From Gongronella butleri (Eukaryota > Mucoromycota > Mucoromycetes > Mucorales > Cunninghamellaceae), in the NCBI GenBank assembly GCA_025201375.1, contig JAIWZP010000007.1:558001-622000 (forward strand): DNA of 64,000 nucleotides. The letters are read 5' to 3'. The notes under the pieces are model-generated. The model was not told where the DNA came from and did no database searches. It saw only the letters and a list, made by a program, of their open reading frames with translations. The position numbers were made by a program, and so were the translations under genes. Every line of letters begins with the position of its first letter. The first letter of the stretch is position 1. Below are positions 1-9,970 of the stretch, piece by piece.

Positions 1-285
1 ATCCTTTGCTACCTCGCTGGTGTATTGCGTGTACTTCTTCTTGTACAAAGAATTGCAATAAGCTTGAGCAACGCCGGGCTTGGGAGCGCGCTCGCACAGA
101 GAATAGGTTTGACCCTTGGCATGGTGATGTTTGGCGACCTGGTGGCACTTGGCGGGCCATTCGTCGCAGAATTTCGCGACCGACTCGCCGGCCTTAGGTT
201 TGAAGTCCAGGCGAAAATCGTACGCATTGACCAGCATCACCACGGCGAGCGCAATGACCATCAGGGCTTGAAAAAGACGGGACAT
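1..285 (-). CDS. small secreted cysteine-containing protein, truncated by window edge
   Basis: The minus-strand reading frame opens at an ATG at 285 and stays open for 95 codons to base 1, so the 3' end lies outside the window. The first 21 or so residues form a typical signal peptide (MSRLF, then a run of Ala, Val, Leu and Met ending in VNA). The rest is small, charged and contains at least four cysteines (two in a CDEWPAKC segment, then LCERA and YCNSL), a pattern common in fungal secreted peptides. I do not recognise a family. It diverges from the GNAT gene, with 241 bases between the two start codons. The start is clear; function and end are unknown. Confidence 0.55.
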   Translation of the reverse strand, partial: MSRLFQALMVIALAVVMLVNAYDFRLDFKPKAGESVAKFCDEWPAKCHQVAKHHHAKGQTYSLCERAPKPGVAQAYCNSLYKKKYTQYTSEVAKD

Positions 286-526
286 TTTCTGTTTTTGCTA
301 TATCGATTGATACAAAGATGGGCGCCCTTGGCATTGGGCGATGAGCTCTTTATATACTTCCCTGGATGGTACAAGGAGAATCATCATGCATGGGCGGCTA
401 CCAAGTACAAAAATAGCGCGCTCGGTGGTCATGTGGCTTTGACTTGTTGTTCCAGTCTCCTTGTCTGCACTTGTTTTTCTTTTTTTGTCGTTTTTGCCTT
501 TCGCCTTGTCCCAAAAATAATTGCCA
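286..526. promoter_or_regulatory. shared divergent promoter interval
   Basis: These 241 bases separate the start codons of the secreted-peptide gene (minus) and the GNAT gene (plus). The half nearest the GNAT gene is pyrimidine-rich on the plus strand (around 466-510), which in this window is the usual sequence just upstream of start codons. No specific binding site can be named. Confidence 0.4.
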
Positions 527-1045
527 ATGGATTCGCAGATAATCATCCGGACAGAAGAGGCAGATGACAAGACGCAAGTGCACGCGTTAAATGCGGCATC
601 GCTTGGCCAAGCAGAGGCGGAGCTCGTGGACCGCCTGCGAGCGAGCGACGCGTTCATCCCAGCGCTTTCATTCGTAGCGACGATGCAGGGGCAGATTGTC
701 GGCTACCTTTTGTTCACCAAGATTACAATTGGCGATGAAAAACATGGCAGCCTTGCGCTTGCGCCGCTGGGCGTGCTTCCGACGTTCCAAAAGCGTGGCA
801 TTGGCAAGCAATTGATGCACCATGGACTCGAGGCCGCGCGCGCGCTTGGATTCGGCTCGATTGTCGTGCTCGGTCACGCCGCGTATTATGCGAAATTCGG
901 CTTTGAACCGGCCAGCCGCTGGCGCATCCAATGCCCCTTTCCTCTCGACAATGACGATGTCTTCCGCGCCATCGAGCTCATCCCTGGCGCACTCGACAGC
1001 GTGTCTGGCGTGGTCCACTACGACAAGGCCTTTACAGAGATGTGA
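527..1045 (+). CDS. GNAT-family N-acetyltransferase, YhbS-like
   Basis: A 172-residue intronless gene. The frame is open from base 521 (TTG), but the first ATG is at 527 and follows a pyrimidine-rich leader. Residues about 50-110 carry the GNAT core. The acetyl-CoA pyrophosphate loop reads QKRGIGKQL (about residues 88-96), preceded by the LGVLPTFQ strand and followed by GFGSIVVLGHAAYYAKFGF, the hallmark of the YhbS/COG3153 subgroup. The enzyme should transfer an acetyl group from acetyl-CoA to an amine; the substrate cannot be told from sequence. The whole protein is this one domain, as in bacteria, and the gene has no intron, unlike most neighbours. That is compatible with old bacterial ancestry but does not prove it. 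It lies tail to tail with the arsenate reductase gene. Confidence 0.85.
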   Translation: MDSQIIIRTEEADDKTQVHALNAASLGQAEAELVDRLRASDAFIPALSFVATMQGQIVGYLLFTKITIGDEKHGSLALAPLGVLPTFQKRGIGKQLMHHGLEAARALGFGSIVVLGHAAYYAKFGFEPASRWRIQCPFPLDNDDVFRAIELIPGALDSVSGVVHYDKAFTEM

Positions 1046-1927
1046 TTGTGCCAAGAACTTTTACAAATCACTCTCCCATGCCAAAACAGAAAAATGATCG
1101 CGCGCCATGCCTAAAAATAAAAAAAAGAAGCACCCAATTCACCCAAAATGGTCAATTTACCCTCTTTGTTCAATCTGTTGTCACGCACATAAAAATAAAA
1201 AAAAAAGGCTGAGGCGTTTGTAACATGATTCATGCAAGGAACAGCTTTAAATCGTAAAGACCCTTTGTCACCTTTTGCACGCCTCATTATCACGTCGATG
1301 AAACAAAAGCGCTGCACTAGGAAGCACCTTGCTCTTGCTGGCAGACAACATACCCAAAAACATGGTTTGGCGCTTCTCTTATCATGCGACTGATGCAATG
1401 GCTCCCCGCGATCGCACTGAATAATAAGGGTCGCACACAGACTCATCTGCGATCGTCGTGGGGGGTTGGGGGAAAGGGGAGGAGCGGAGGGGGACAAGTC
1501 AATCATTGAAACAACCACAAAAATGGCTGTTGATTGGGGGAGGGGAAACAAAATAGCCCCGCATCGAGCTACCAGAGCAGCCCCATGAGGCAATAAAGCG
1601 TGTTGCCCAATGAGGACGGGCCTTCCACGGCATGTGTTTGCTGCGTGTTCACCAAAAAAAAAAAAAAAAAGATCAAGGAAATCGTGCCAATTGGCTGCAA
1701 TGATCACACGGCATGACCATTGCCTATGCGATTCGCACCAAAAGAGACGCGACGCGACGCGTACCTTTTATACAAAACTTACGCCGGCCGCAGCCATTGT
1801 GCATCAGTGTGTCCCTTTTTTAACACGCAAAGCGCGATTTTTCCCATTTTGACGCCATTTCCGGGGGGCAAATTGCACATTGTTTTTTTAATTTAAATAC
1901 CAATTACAAGCGTGCGCGTCGTGCTAG
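1046..1927. other. intergenic, no gene seen
   Basis: The space between the convergent GNAT and arsenate reductase genes. Open frames here are low-complexity and alternate-start only. It holds poly-A/T runs, a G-rich stretch near 1455-1545 and, at 1748-1765, the GC motif cgcgacgcgacgcgtacc, which recurs exactly at 25781-25798. Confidence 0.6.
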
Positions 1928-2317
1928 TCAGTTGCGCTGGGCGATAAGATCCTCGACGGTGAGCAAGTCGGCGTGGCCGGGAATGGAACGGCCAATGGCC
2001 GCCTTTTTGTTGTCCCAATCGATGACAAAGGGACGCTCAAGGAGCGCAGGGTTCTCCTGCAGCAAGGGCCACACTTCGTCCCAAGAAGAAAGCTTCTTTC
2101 TGGCCTCGGGACGCAACAGAACGTCCCAGGGCCGCGTGGCGTCGTCCTTTTCAAACAAGCCGAGATACTCGGCAAGCTTCTTGAGTGTTTCCGTGGACGG
2201 CGGGGTCTTTTGGTATTGGCACACTTCCACCTCGGTGGCTTCCTCCTGCTCAAGGTATGCAAGCGCGTTGCGGCTCTTGGAGCAGCGCGTATTGTGATAA
2301 ATCGTCAGTCCAGACAT
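1928..2317 (-). CDS. bacterial-type arsenate reductase (ArsC/YfgD-like)
   Basis: A 129-residue intronless protein with ATG at 2315-2317. The frame extends upstream without another ATG. Residues 5-20 (TIYHNTRCSKSRNALA) carry the catalytic Cys12 of the thioredoxin-fold ArsC/YfgD family. The later LLRPEARKK segment and the NPALLERPFVI strand supply the arginines that bind arsenate in the characterised bacterial enzymes. The expected reaction is glutathione- and glutaredoxin-dependent reduction of arsenate to arsenite. Yeast uses an unrelated phosphatase-like enzyme, Acr2, so this family is unexpected in a fungus. Its divergent neighbour is an Acr3 arsenite exporter, which strongly supports an arsenic role. 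YfgD itself is not firmly proven to reduce arsenate, so the substrate is inferred from context. Confidence 0.85.
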   Translation of the reverse strand: MSGLTIYHNTRCSKSRNALAYLEQEEATEVEVCQYQKTPPSTETLKKLAEYLGLFEKDDATRPWDVLLRPEARKKLSSWDEVWPLLQENPALLERPFVIDWDNKKAAIGRSIPGHADLLTVEDLIAQRN

Positions 2318-2505
2318 TGAGTTTGGAGAAAAAAAAAGAGAAACAAAACGAGCCGAATTGCTCCGTTCCCCAGATTCAATTGGGCGGAAGAAGATCAAGG
2401 TGCCGTTTTTGGAACAATGATCGGGCCAGCTCATTTAACTTGCTTTTCCGAGCTTTTTTTTTTTTCTTTTTTACTTTTTTTTTTTTTTTTTACTCAAACG
2501 ATCCT
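2318..2505. promoter_or_regulatory. bidirectional promoter of the arsenic gene pair
   Basis: Only 188 bases separate the ATG codons of the arsenate reductase and ACR3. Poly-A lies beside the reductase start (2328-2345) and poly-T beside the ACR3 start (2453-2490), so each gene is preceded by a T-rich leader on its own strand. Co-regulation, possibly by arsenic, is an inference from this layout. Confidence 0.5.
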
Positions 2506-4023
2506 ATGGCTTGCCCTTCTGCAGGTGCTCCTTGCGCCAAACAACCTTGTTCTCCGTCACCTCCAGTGGAGGAAGACGCCCGTTCTGTATGTTATATCAC
2601 AGACGACTGCAAATTCGACTATTGTGTGCCTGATCCCAACGGCTACGAAGCTCTCCAGCCTGCGACCGGCGTTCGTATGTCAAAAGCCACTCCGAGAATG
2701 GGGTAGAGCGACGCATTGGGAGTGCATTGGTGCATAGGAAGACTGATTTTGGCATTTTTTGCTTTTTTTTCTTTCGTTTTTTCTTATTTTCTGTAGCGCT
2801 GGTGCGACGGCTTGGGATTCTGGACCGATTCCTTGTGGTGTGGATTCTGTTGGCGATGATCATTGGTGTGTTGATCGGCTACTTTGTGCCTGGTGTGCAG
2901 CAGGCGTTTGCCACGGTGCAATTCGGGTCTGTGTCTGTACCCATTGCCATTGGGCTGCTTGTGATGATGTACCCTGTGCTCTGCAAGGTGCAATATGAGC
3001 AGCTGCCTGCGATTCTCACGACGCGCCGTGTCTGGAAGCAGATCCTCATCTCGCTCGGGCTCAATTGGATTGTGGGTCCCATCATCATGACGGCCCTTGC
3101 CTGGGCCACGCTGCCAGACCTGCCTGGGTTCCGCACGGGCGTCATCCTTGTCGGCCTCGCAAGGTAAAGAAGCAGAAAAATGAAAAAAAGAGAATTGGAG
3201 TGCTCAATGGCCTTTTTTTGCCAGATGCATTGCCATGGTGATGATTTGGAACGATTTGGCGGGCGGTGACGCGAATTATTGCGCGATTCTGGTGGCAGTG
3301 AACTCCATTCTCCAGATTGCGCTGTTTTCGCCGTATGCGTTGCTTTTTATCAACATTGTGCCGTCGTGGTTTGGGTATAATGCGGCCGAGTCGGCGGTGA
3401 CGGTGGAAATGTGGCCTGTTGCGCAGTCTGTGCTGATTTACCTTGGGATTCCGCTTGCTGCGGGTTTTTTGACGCGTGTCACGCTGCGTGCATGGCGCGG
3501 GGCGGAGTGGTACGACCACGTTTTCGTGCCTCGCGTCGGTCCATTTGCACTACTCGGCCTTTTGTACACGATTATTGTCATGTTTGCCAACCAGGGCCAC
3601 AGCATCATTGCCAACATTGGCTCCGTGGCACGTGTCGCCGTGCCACTCGTTATTTATTTCATTCTCATGTTCTTTGCTACCGTTGGCGCGCTCAAACTCA
3701 TGCGTGTGCCGTATCCGCTCGTTGTCACCCAGGCATTCACCGCGGGCAGCAATAATTTCGAGCTTGCCATTGCCGTTGCCATCGCCACGTACGGCGTCAC
3801 GTCTGAACAGGCGCTTGCAGCCACCATTGGTCCCTTGATCGAGGTTCCAGGTAAGCCAATTTGTCTATTTTTCGTTTTTTCGTTTTGTTTCTTGTGTTTT
3901 TACGACTCTGACCTCCTTTTTTTCTTTATAGTGCTCTTGATCCTGGTTTATGTGATCCTCTACTTGCAGCGCAAATGGAATTGGGCCGACGAGCAAAAGA
4001 CAGAGGAGAGCAATGTCTGTTAA
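2506..4023 (+). CDS. ACR3: arsenite efflux transporter Acr3
   Basis: Exons 2506-2674, 2797-3163, 3225-3850 and 3932-4023 encode 417 residues. From residue 57 on this is a canonical Acr3 of the BART superfamily, with about ten membrane segments. The segment MMYPVLCKVQYE carries the cysteine conserved in the family; ARCIAMVMIWNDLAGGD and GSNNFELAIAVAIATYG are also typical. It should export arsenite across the plasma membrane by proton antiport. The first 55 residues are unusual: a hydrophilic leader with six cysteines (3, 10, 15, 29, 35, 40) that could bind As(III) or another metal; I know of no such domain in yeast Acr3. A poly(A) signal AATAAA lies at 4097-4102. Phases match at every junction. 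Confidence 0.93.
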
Positions 4024-4199
4024 ACTTTTGATTTTGTTGATTTTGTCGCGGCTGCGCGCCATTGAAGACGTGATCTTGCTTAAAAGTCCTCCAATGAATA
4101 AAAGGGAGGCTACGATACCATGAAACAGTCTATTTATTATATGCATACAAGGGGGAAAAATGGAAAAAAGGGAATAGCGGTGTAAAATGGACGAAATGC

Positions 4200-4554
4200 C
4201 TAGGCCCAGATGCCGATGACGCTCATGACGGCGGCACCAATGTACATGGAGCCGAGGCACGTGAGTTTGCGGCTCCAGGGGAGCGCGTGGAATGACTTGC
4301 TGTGGTTGACCTCGACGCTCATGAGCGAAATGTACGCATTGTACAGCAAAATGCCTGCGGACAAAGCGTCAAGGATGGCCTGCGACAGCACGAGGCTGTT
4401 CACGTTCACGACGGTGCGCACATCAATGCCAATGGCTAGACCAATGGGCGTCATCAAGAAGAAACCAATGCACATGACCAGCGGCTTGAGCCATGTCTTG
4501 TAATTGAGATCATTGATGCGCGTACCAAGAGCAATACCCTCAAAGAACTATTCA

Positions 4555-4600
<46 letters not shown>

Positions 4601-5841
4601 AGTCGTGATTTCCCGGAGCGTGCTTTTTCTCGTATTTTTTTTTTGTCTAACCTGATGGAAGATCAGAGCGATCAAGAGGATAATAAACGTGTCTTCAGAA
4701 GACAAGCCCAAAGTAATGCCTATGATGATACTATGCATGGCAATGCCGAATTCCAAGAGGAAAGTGCTGATGCGGTTCATGGCAGAATCATTGGACGTGT
4801 CAATGGACGGCGAGTATAGCTGGTCGTGGCAATCGACGGCCTTTGCATTGCCATTCTCAAGGGCAACTTGCTTGATGTTTGCATCGCCATCCGTGGACGT
4901 TGCCGCGGAATTGGATGCTTGCTGCTGCTTTGTATGGATGTGCGACAGCGCGATCAATTCAATCCATTGCAAGGCAAACGCGGCAATCATGCAAAACACG
5001 CCGCCAAACCCGTGGTACGAGTGCCATCCGTCCGACAGACACGGCGAATCAAAGCGTTCCATGGCTTCGGGCAGCATATGGATGAACGCCGTCGACAAAA
5101 TCACACCGGTGCCGACTAAAAAGAAAAAACATGAGAAAAGCGCGTCATTGGAAGCAAAAACAAGGCGACATTCACTTACAAAATTTGCCAATCATGAGCA
5201 ACCAGGAGCGCACGCTGTGCTGCGAGTAGTTGGGGCGGATGCGGTGAAGACAAATCGGGAGCAAGATGCCTAAAAAGCGATAATCGCGTTAAATATGACG
5301 CGACGCGCTTATTTTTTTCTGTAATTCTCGATCTTACCCATGGCGCTTGTGCCGGCAATGATAAAGATGGAGCCAATGCGGAAATTGAGGTCGTAGGCAA
5401 CGTCGGTTTCGAGCATGCAAGTCTCCTCGTCAAAACCCGCGGCGTGGCTGTGGGTATGACCGGCTTCTGCGTCACCCGTGGTCGCGTCGGATGCATGATC
5501 ATGGCCCGCATGGTCGTGGCCTGCATGGTCATCCGCCACCGTCGATGTGCTATTCGTGCTGGGCGTGTCGTGTGCGTGATCATGGCCAGCATGGTCCTCC
5601 ACCACGGTCGAATTGGACGCCGAGCCACTCTCCACAGCGTGGTCGTGGTCATGATCATGATCGTGCGACTCTGAGTGCAACCAAAAAAAGAAAAAAGAAG
5701 GATGAGTAAGCTATTCCAAGGAGCTCAGAGGGAGCAATGGAGGAATTCAGAAAGAAAATGCAACGTACCTTGAGCTTTTGCCACGGCAACCACAAGAGCC
5801 AGCAGCATGAACAACACAATGGCAAAGCGGGATGTTCTCAT
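4200..5841 (-). CDS. ZIP-family zinc/iron transporter
   Basis: Exons 5841-5769, 5670-5338, 5269-5180, 5115-4652 and 4547-4200 give 435 residues. A signal peptide (about residues 1-23) is followed by a roughly 80-residue His/Asp-rich extracellular region (HDHDHDHDH and repeated DHAGHDHA units), then the membrane domain. Diagnostic ZIP motifs are KFFGTGVILSTAFIHML in the third membrane segment, and the fourth and fifth segments MHSIIIGITLGLS and FHQFFEGIALGTRI, whose His and Glu form the metal path. The cytoplasmic loop is Gln/Asn-rich and lacks the strong His cluster often found there. It should import zinc, less likely iron. The last intron has a (TC)n microsatellite as its polypyrimidine tract. 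The gene is convergent with ACR3. Confidence 0.93.
4560..4593. repeat. (GA)n microsatellite in ZIP intron
   Basis: An almost perfect AG repeat lies inside the last intron of the ZIP gene. On the coding strand it is (TC)n just upstream of the acceptor, so it serves as the polypyrimidine tract. Confidence 0.9.
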
Positions 5842-6612
5842 GATGTGTAGAAATGCAGAGAAAAGAGCCAATGGATAATAAAAAAAATAAAAAAAAGGAC
5901 AATGCCATCAATATCGCCTTGGTTTTATACAATGCGCAATGTTTGGGTTCCCTGTGTTCCATCAGTCCGAAATTTTTTGGCCATGAAAAATTTGCCATTG
6001 ACAAAAATTTAAGTTTCAAGAGGAATTGGCGCCTTTGTTGCATGAAGTTGGCCCCAGTTGGGTGCACCAACTAGGCAAAAATTTCGTTCTTAGATTTCTA
6101 TTTTGTTTGTCTTTCCCGGTCCGCTGGGCGCAACACTTTAGCGGGCTGATCTGCGCAAAAGAGCGACTAATAATTTCTTCTTTTTTTTTTTGATCCCTCC
6201 AATGATGGCGCGGATCAGCATGGAACACGCGAATGACGCCTGTTTTGAGGTCAATGGCATTCAAATAAACTAAACACGCTAAAACTTGGCCGGATCATCG
6301 GATGGCAAACATTGCAACGTGCCATTCTGCGCCTTGCACCCTGCATGACGGCCGTCCGGGCCGTGCGCGCACCCAATTGAGACGCCATTGCCCTGTCTTA
6401 TCGAACGGATGGTCGCATCTCATTATCTATTCCGCCTCTCAGGGCATTCATGGCTTTTTTTTTTTGTCCATTTTTCCATTTTTCCCAATGTCTTGAGCTG
6501 TATGCCCTTTTTGACTGAACAATGGCTCACTGGGAAGGCAGAAAGGGGATTTGAAGCTGTTGCCTTTTTTGGCTTGGCCGGGCCGATCCCGAGCAGAAAT
6601 GAAGGAGCACCG

Positions 6613-6651
<39 letters not shown>

Positions 6652-6695
6652 TACTTTTTGTCTTTTTCACCTTTTTTTTTCTTGCATAAGCCAGT
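5842..6695. other. intergenic, divergent promoter region
   Basis: Lies between the starts of the ZIP gene and the Nro1-like gene. No coding signal was seen. It contains a 37-base T homopolymer at 6614-6650 close to the Nro1-like start, flanked by shorter T runs, a likely nucleosome-excluding promoter element. Confidence 0.5.
6614..6650. repeat. 37-base T homopolymer
   Basis: Lies 46 bases upstream of the Nro1-like start codon. Similar tracts lie at 17911-17949 (A), 21061-21096 (A), 35792-35822 (T, in a WBP1 intron on the minus strand) and 47860-47893 (T, in a vezatin-like intron). Confidence 0.9.
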
Positions 6696-8562
6696 ATGGG
6701 TCGCTTTCAGCCCAAGAAAAAGCCCACGGCCAAGGCGGCCAAGGCAAAAAAATCCAAGGAACCCGTGACTTTTGACGATTTCATGGAAGGTATACTGTTG
6801 GATCGGCCAAAAACATGGCTGTTTCTAAGCGCCCACTCTTTTTTTTTTTCTTTTCAGACGCCATCGAGTATGAAGAGCAAGGCGAGCGCTATGTGTCTGG
6901 TGACCGGTCGGAGCGCAATTATGAACGTGCCGTGGACATGTATGCCAAGGCGTATGCTCTCAAAGAAGACGATCCCGACTGTCTTTATAACTGGTAAGCC
7001 TCAGATCAAGCCGGTGTGCAAACGCGCTTGCCACCATTCGGGCCACTGGCAAGGCGCGTGTTTCTGCGGGGGTGAGCGGCCCAATTGACCTTGTTTTGTA
7101 TTTTTTCTTTTTTTCCCCTTCTTTTTGGCTAGGGGTCGTGTTTTATTTATTCTTGTTGGTTTTTTCCCGCCTCACACGACGCCCGAGGAGCGTCTGCCAC
7201 GCGTCGACGCGTCCATTGACAAATTTCGAAAGGCTTTAGCCCTCGCAGGCTCGAACAAGACGGATGTCGAGTTCAATTTGGCACAGGCGCTGCATTTGCG
7301 CTCCGAGCTGCTGCAGGAATCCTCGGACATTGACGGCGCGTATGGCCTCTCTGCCATTGGTAAAGGAAGACGCGCAAAAAAGTCGAAAAAAAGCTCAAAA
7401 TCGCAGCTTTTTTATTTTTGCCGTTTTCTCACGTTTTCTATTTTTTTTTTCCACAGCCTTGCAAGAAGCCATCACGATGTTTGACAGCGTGTATGAGGTG
7501 CAAGAGCAAGACTATCTCAAACAAAAGGAGCCTAGTGCGACTGTGGCGAGTGAAAAGGAGGATGGTACGGCCAATGGCACGGAAAGCGCGCCTGAGGCTT
7601 CATCCACCCCACAAGAAGCCAGTGGGCAGGACGACTATGAGACGGTGACGCAGATGGAGGCGACGACGGCATACTCGCTGATTGACACGCTTGTGGCGAG
7701 CGGAGACGCGTTGACGACAATGGCGTCGATGATGGCCGTGTATCCTGACGCGAAAAAGGTGTTTGAGCGCGCGCGCGACAAGCTGGATCGCGCAGAGCGG
7801 TGGCTGGCGGACACCTCCGAGAGCGACAAGGAGCATCACAAGGCACGCGTGCAAATCCTCTTGAAACGCGGACACAGCCTTTGTGCGCTCGCGGACCGCG
7901 CGTTCCTGGCCACCAGCCAGGCAGATCCCAGCCTGTACGAGCATGCCCTGGACACGCTTGTCCACGTGACTGAGAAATTGGACGACAAAAATGTGGAAGC
8001 GTGGTGCGATCTGGGCGATGTGTATTCGCGGTATGCGCAGGCGATTCTCGACGACTGTGAGCAGCACAGCAAGCCATTGGATCGCAAGACAACCGGAAAG
8101 GACGTGTGGCAGCTCTACGGCAAAGCCGCGGACGCCCTGGCCACCGCACTCAAGATCGAACCCAAGAATTTGCAAATTTTGAACAAAGCAAGCGATGTCA
8201 GCATGGCACGTGCACAGCTGCCGCTGCCCGTGGCTGAAAAGAACCAGACGCAGCTGCTCAAGAACGCGCAATTCTACTGCAAGCAGGCCGTCGAGATCAA
8301 TGGCCAGGTCCTCACGAGCGGATGGCTCGGCTGGGCGTATGCCACGTGGGCGCTCGAAGCCTGGGCCGAGATGCCAAACCGTATCAACGATGCGCACAAA
8401 ATCATCTCGTCCTGGATCAAGCGCGGCGCAAATGAGGACCTCTTCCAGCGCCTTGCGGATGAAAATGACAATATGGACGGCGCCTTCATCGAATGGGTCA
8501 GCGTCACCTTTTTTGATGCCGAGCCCGAAGGCGACGATGATGACGACGACGAAAGCGACTAA
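6696..8562 (+). CDS. Nro1/Ett1-like helical-repeat protein
   Basis: Exons 6696-6789, 6858-6993, 7133-7359 and 7457-8562 encode 520 residues. The N terminus is basic (GRFQPKKKPTAKAAKAKKSK), suggesting nuclear import. Residues about 25-150 and 220-480 are helical with TPR-like spacing, for example YERAVDMYAKAYALKEDDPDCLYNWGRVL. The C terminus is a short acidic tail. The arrangement resembles the fungal Nro1/Ett1 family, which in Schizosaccharomyces pombe regulates the prolyl hydroxylase Ofd1 and in budding yeast affects translation termination. I recognise the family by overall pattern only; another TPR protein is possible. An AATAAA lies about 125 bases past the stop. Confidence 0.6.
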
Positions 8563-9074
8563 ATCCTCATCATTGTTTCATCCAATGGGGCTTGCTCATA
8601 GACTGGACGCCCTGTTTTTATTGTTATTTTCAAATTACATTGTACGATTCCCCCACCCCCTTGCCAGCCCATCTCATGATATATTCAATAAACAGATTTT
8701 TTTTGGCATTATATTTTGACAGTATCGAAACCGCGTCCTGAATTCAGAGGGTTGTACGCGATGTTTTTTTTTTTTTGTGAATAATTTAAAAAAAAATAGT
8801 CGACATTGCTCAATGTTCTGTAGTGTGTCAAGAATGTCGTTGCATAACACAATGCGCAAAAAACCCGTCGCTTTCGAACAGTGTATGTCACGAGATTGAG
8901 TCTTGCGAATTTGTCATGCCCGGTTGCATACTTCAACGAAATCATGGCTTTTTGTGGCAAAAGTCGCCGGGAACTCAAGATGATCATTTCATGTGTTACA
9001 GTCAAGAGCTGCAGTCCGATTCATGCAGGGGGTGTTGTGCGGAAAAGTAGAGATCGATCAGGCAAACGTTGAGA
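8563..9074. other. 3' flank and AT-rich spacer
   Basis: Holds the 3' end of the Nro1-like gene with its poly(A) signal near 8685, then AT-rich sequence leading into repeat copy A. No gene is supported. Confidence 0.5.
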
Positions 9075-9970
9075 AATGACATATTTAGATTTTTTCATTA
9101 TTTTTTGGTCGCTTGTCAATGAACGTATCGATGTAATGGGCATTTTACACTTTGAACCAACAATCTCATGTTTTCTCGTTCAAATGACCCACCCCACTCT
9201 TGCAACTTTTTGATCGCTAGATGGCGCTCAACAACGATTTTCAAGAACCTCGGATTTTCCTAGGGGTAGAGTCGAGAAGCTGGAAAGTCCTAAATTTTAG
9301 GTCCTCGGATCGCCACGATCTTCCACCACAAGGTAAAGCATATCTGATTTATCAATGAAAATGGAATAAAAATCGCGGATAGATCAACAGGTTGTCGTGC
9401 AAATTGCAATTTGCCTCCTTTTTTCGCCGCAAGGAAAAGTCGACGAAAATCGATCGCAGAGCCGCGAAACAAAGACCATCAGAAAGGGCACAGGCTGTTG
9501 CATACGTAGTTATCGATGATCACTGCAAAACACGAGTTCCAGGCAGAATTGACGCGACCAGCATGTTTGCGGGCAACATTCGACGCGTGAAAAATCGCGT
9601 CAGGCGTGAGTTACACGCGCCTGTTCCTATTCAAACCCATGCATCCGGGATCTCTTTTGCTAGTGGACGCGTCGGCGCAACTCTGTAGACACAGTTTTCC
9701 CGTGCAATTCGCCGTTGAAGTTTCATCGGAAATCCCTCATTGCTCGTTAACCAGCAAGTCGACCTTGCTCTTTTTTGGCATTTTCCGTGGTTTCTCCGTG
9801 CAATGCATCTTGTGTGTAAGTTTGGCATCATTCTGCTGACCCAACTTTTTGATGTCCTCTCGGATGCTCGAAACCGCGCATTTTTAGATTTGCTTGTGGC
9901 ACGACCCGATGACGTTTTGGCACCTGCGCGCCAAGTTCTACTCGGAGTTTCCAGCTCGCCATTTCACGTT
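9075..9970 (+). repeat. degenerate dispersed repeat, copy A
   Basis: This stretch aligns by eye over most of its length with 38545-39345 (plus) and with the reverse complement of 53130-54065. It shares an identical 14-base block with copy B (9699-9712 and 39159-39172) and a 20-base block with copy C (9659-9678 and 53450-53469). Conceptual translations of the three keep similar short stretches such as FRSSDRH, FWSLVNE and PSERAxxVAYV, but all are broken by stops and frameshifts. It looks like a decayed coding element or gene family that I do not recognise. Ends are approximate. Confidence 0.75.

Noticed and set aside
7600..8397. Long minus-strand frame opposite the Nro1-like gene
   Set aside because: A shadow of a well-supported spliced gene on the plus strand.
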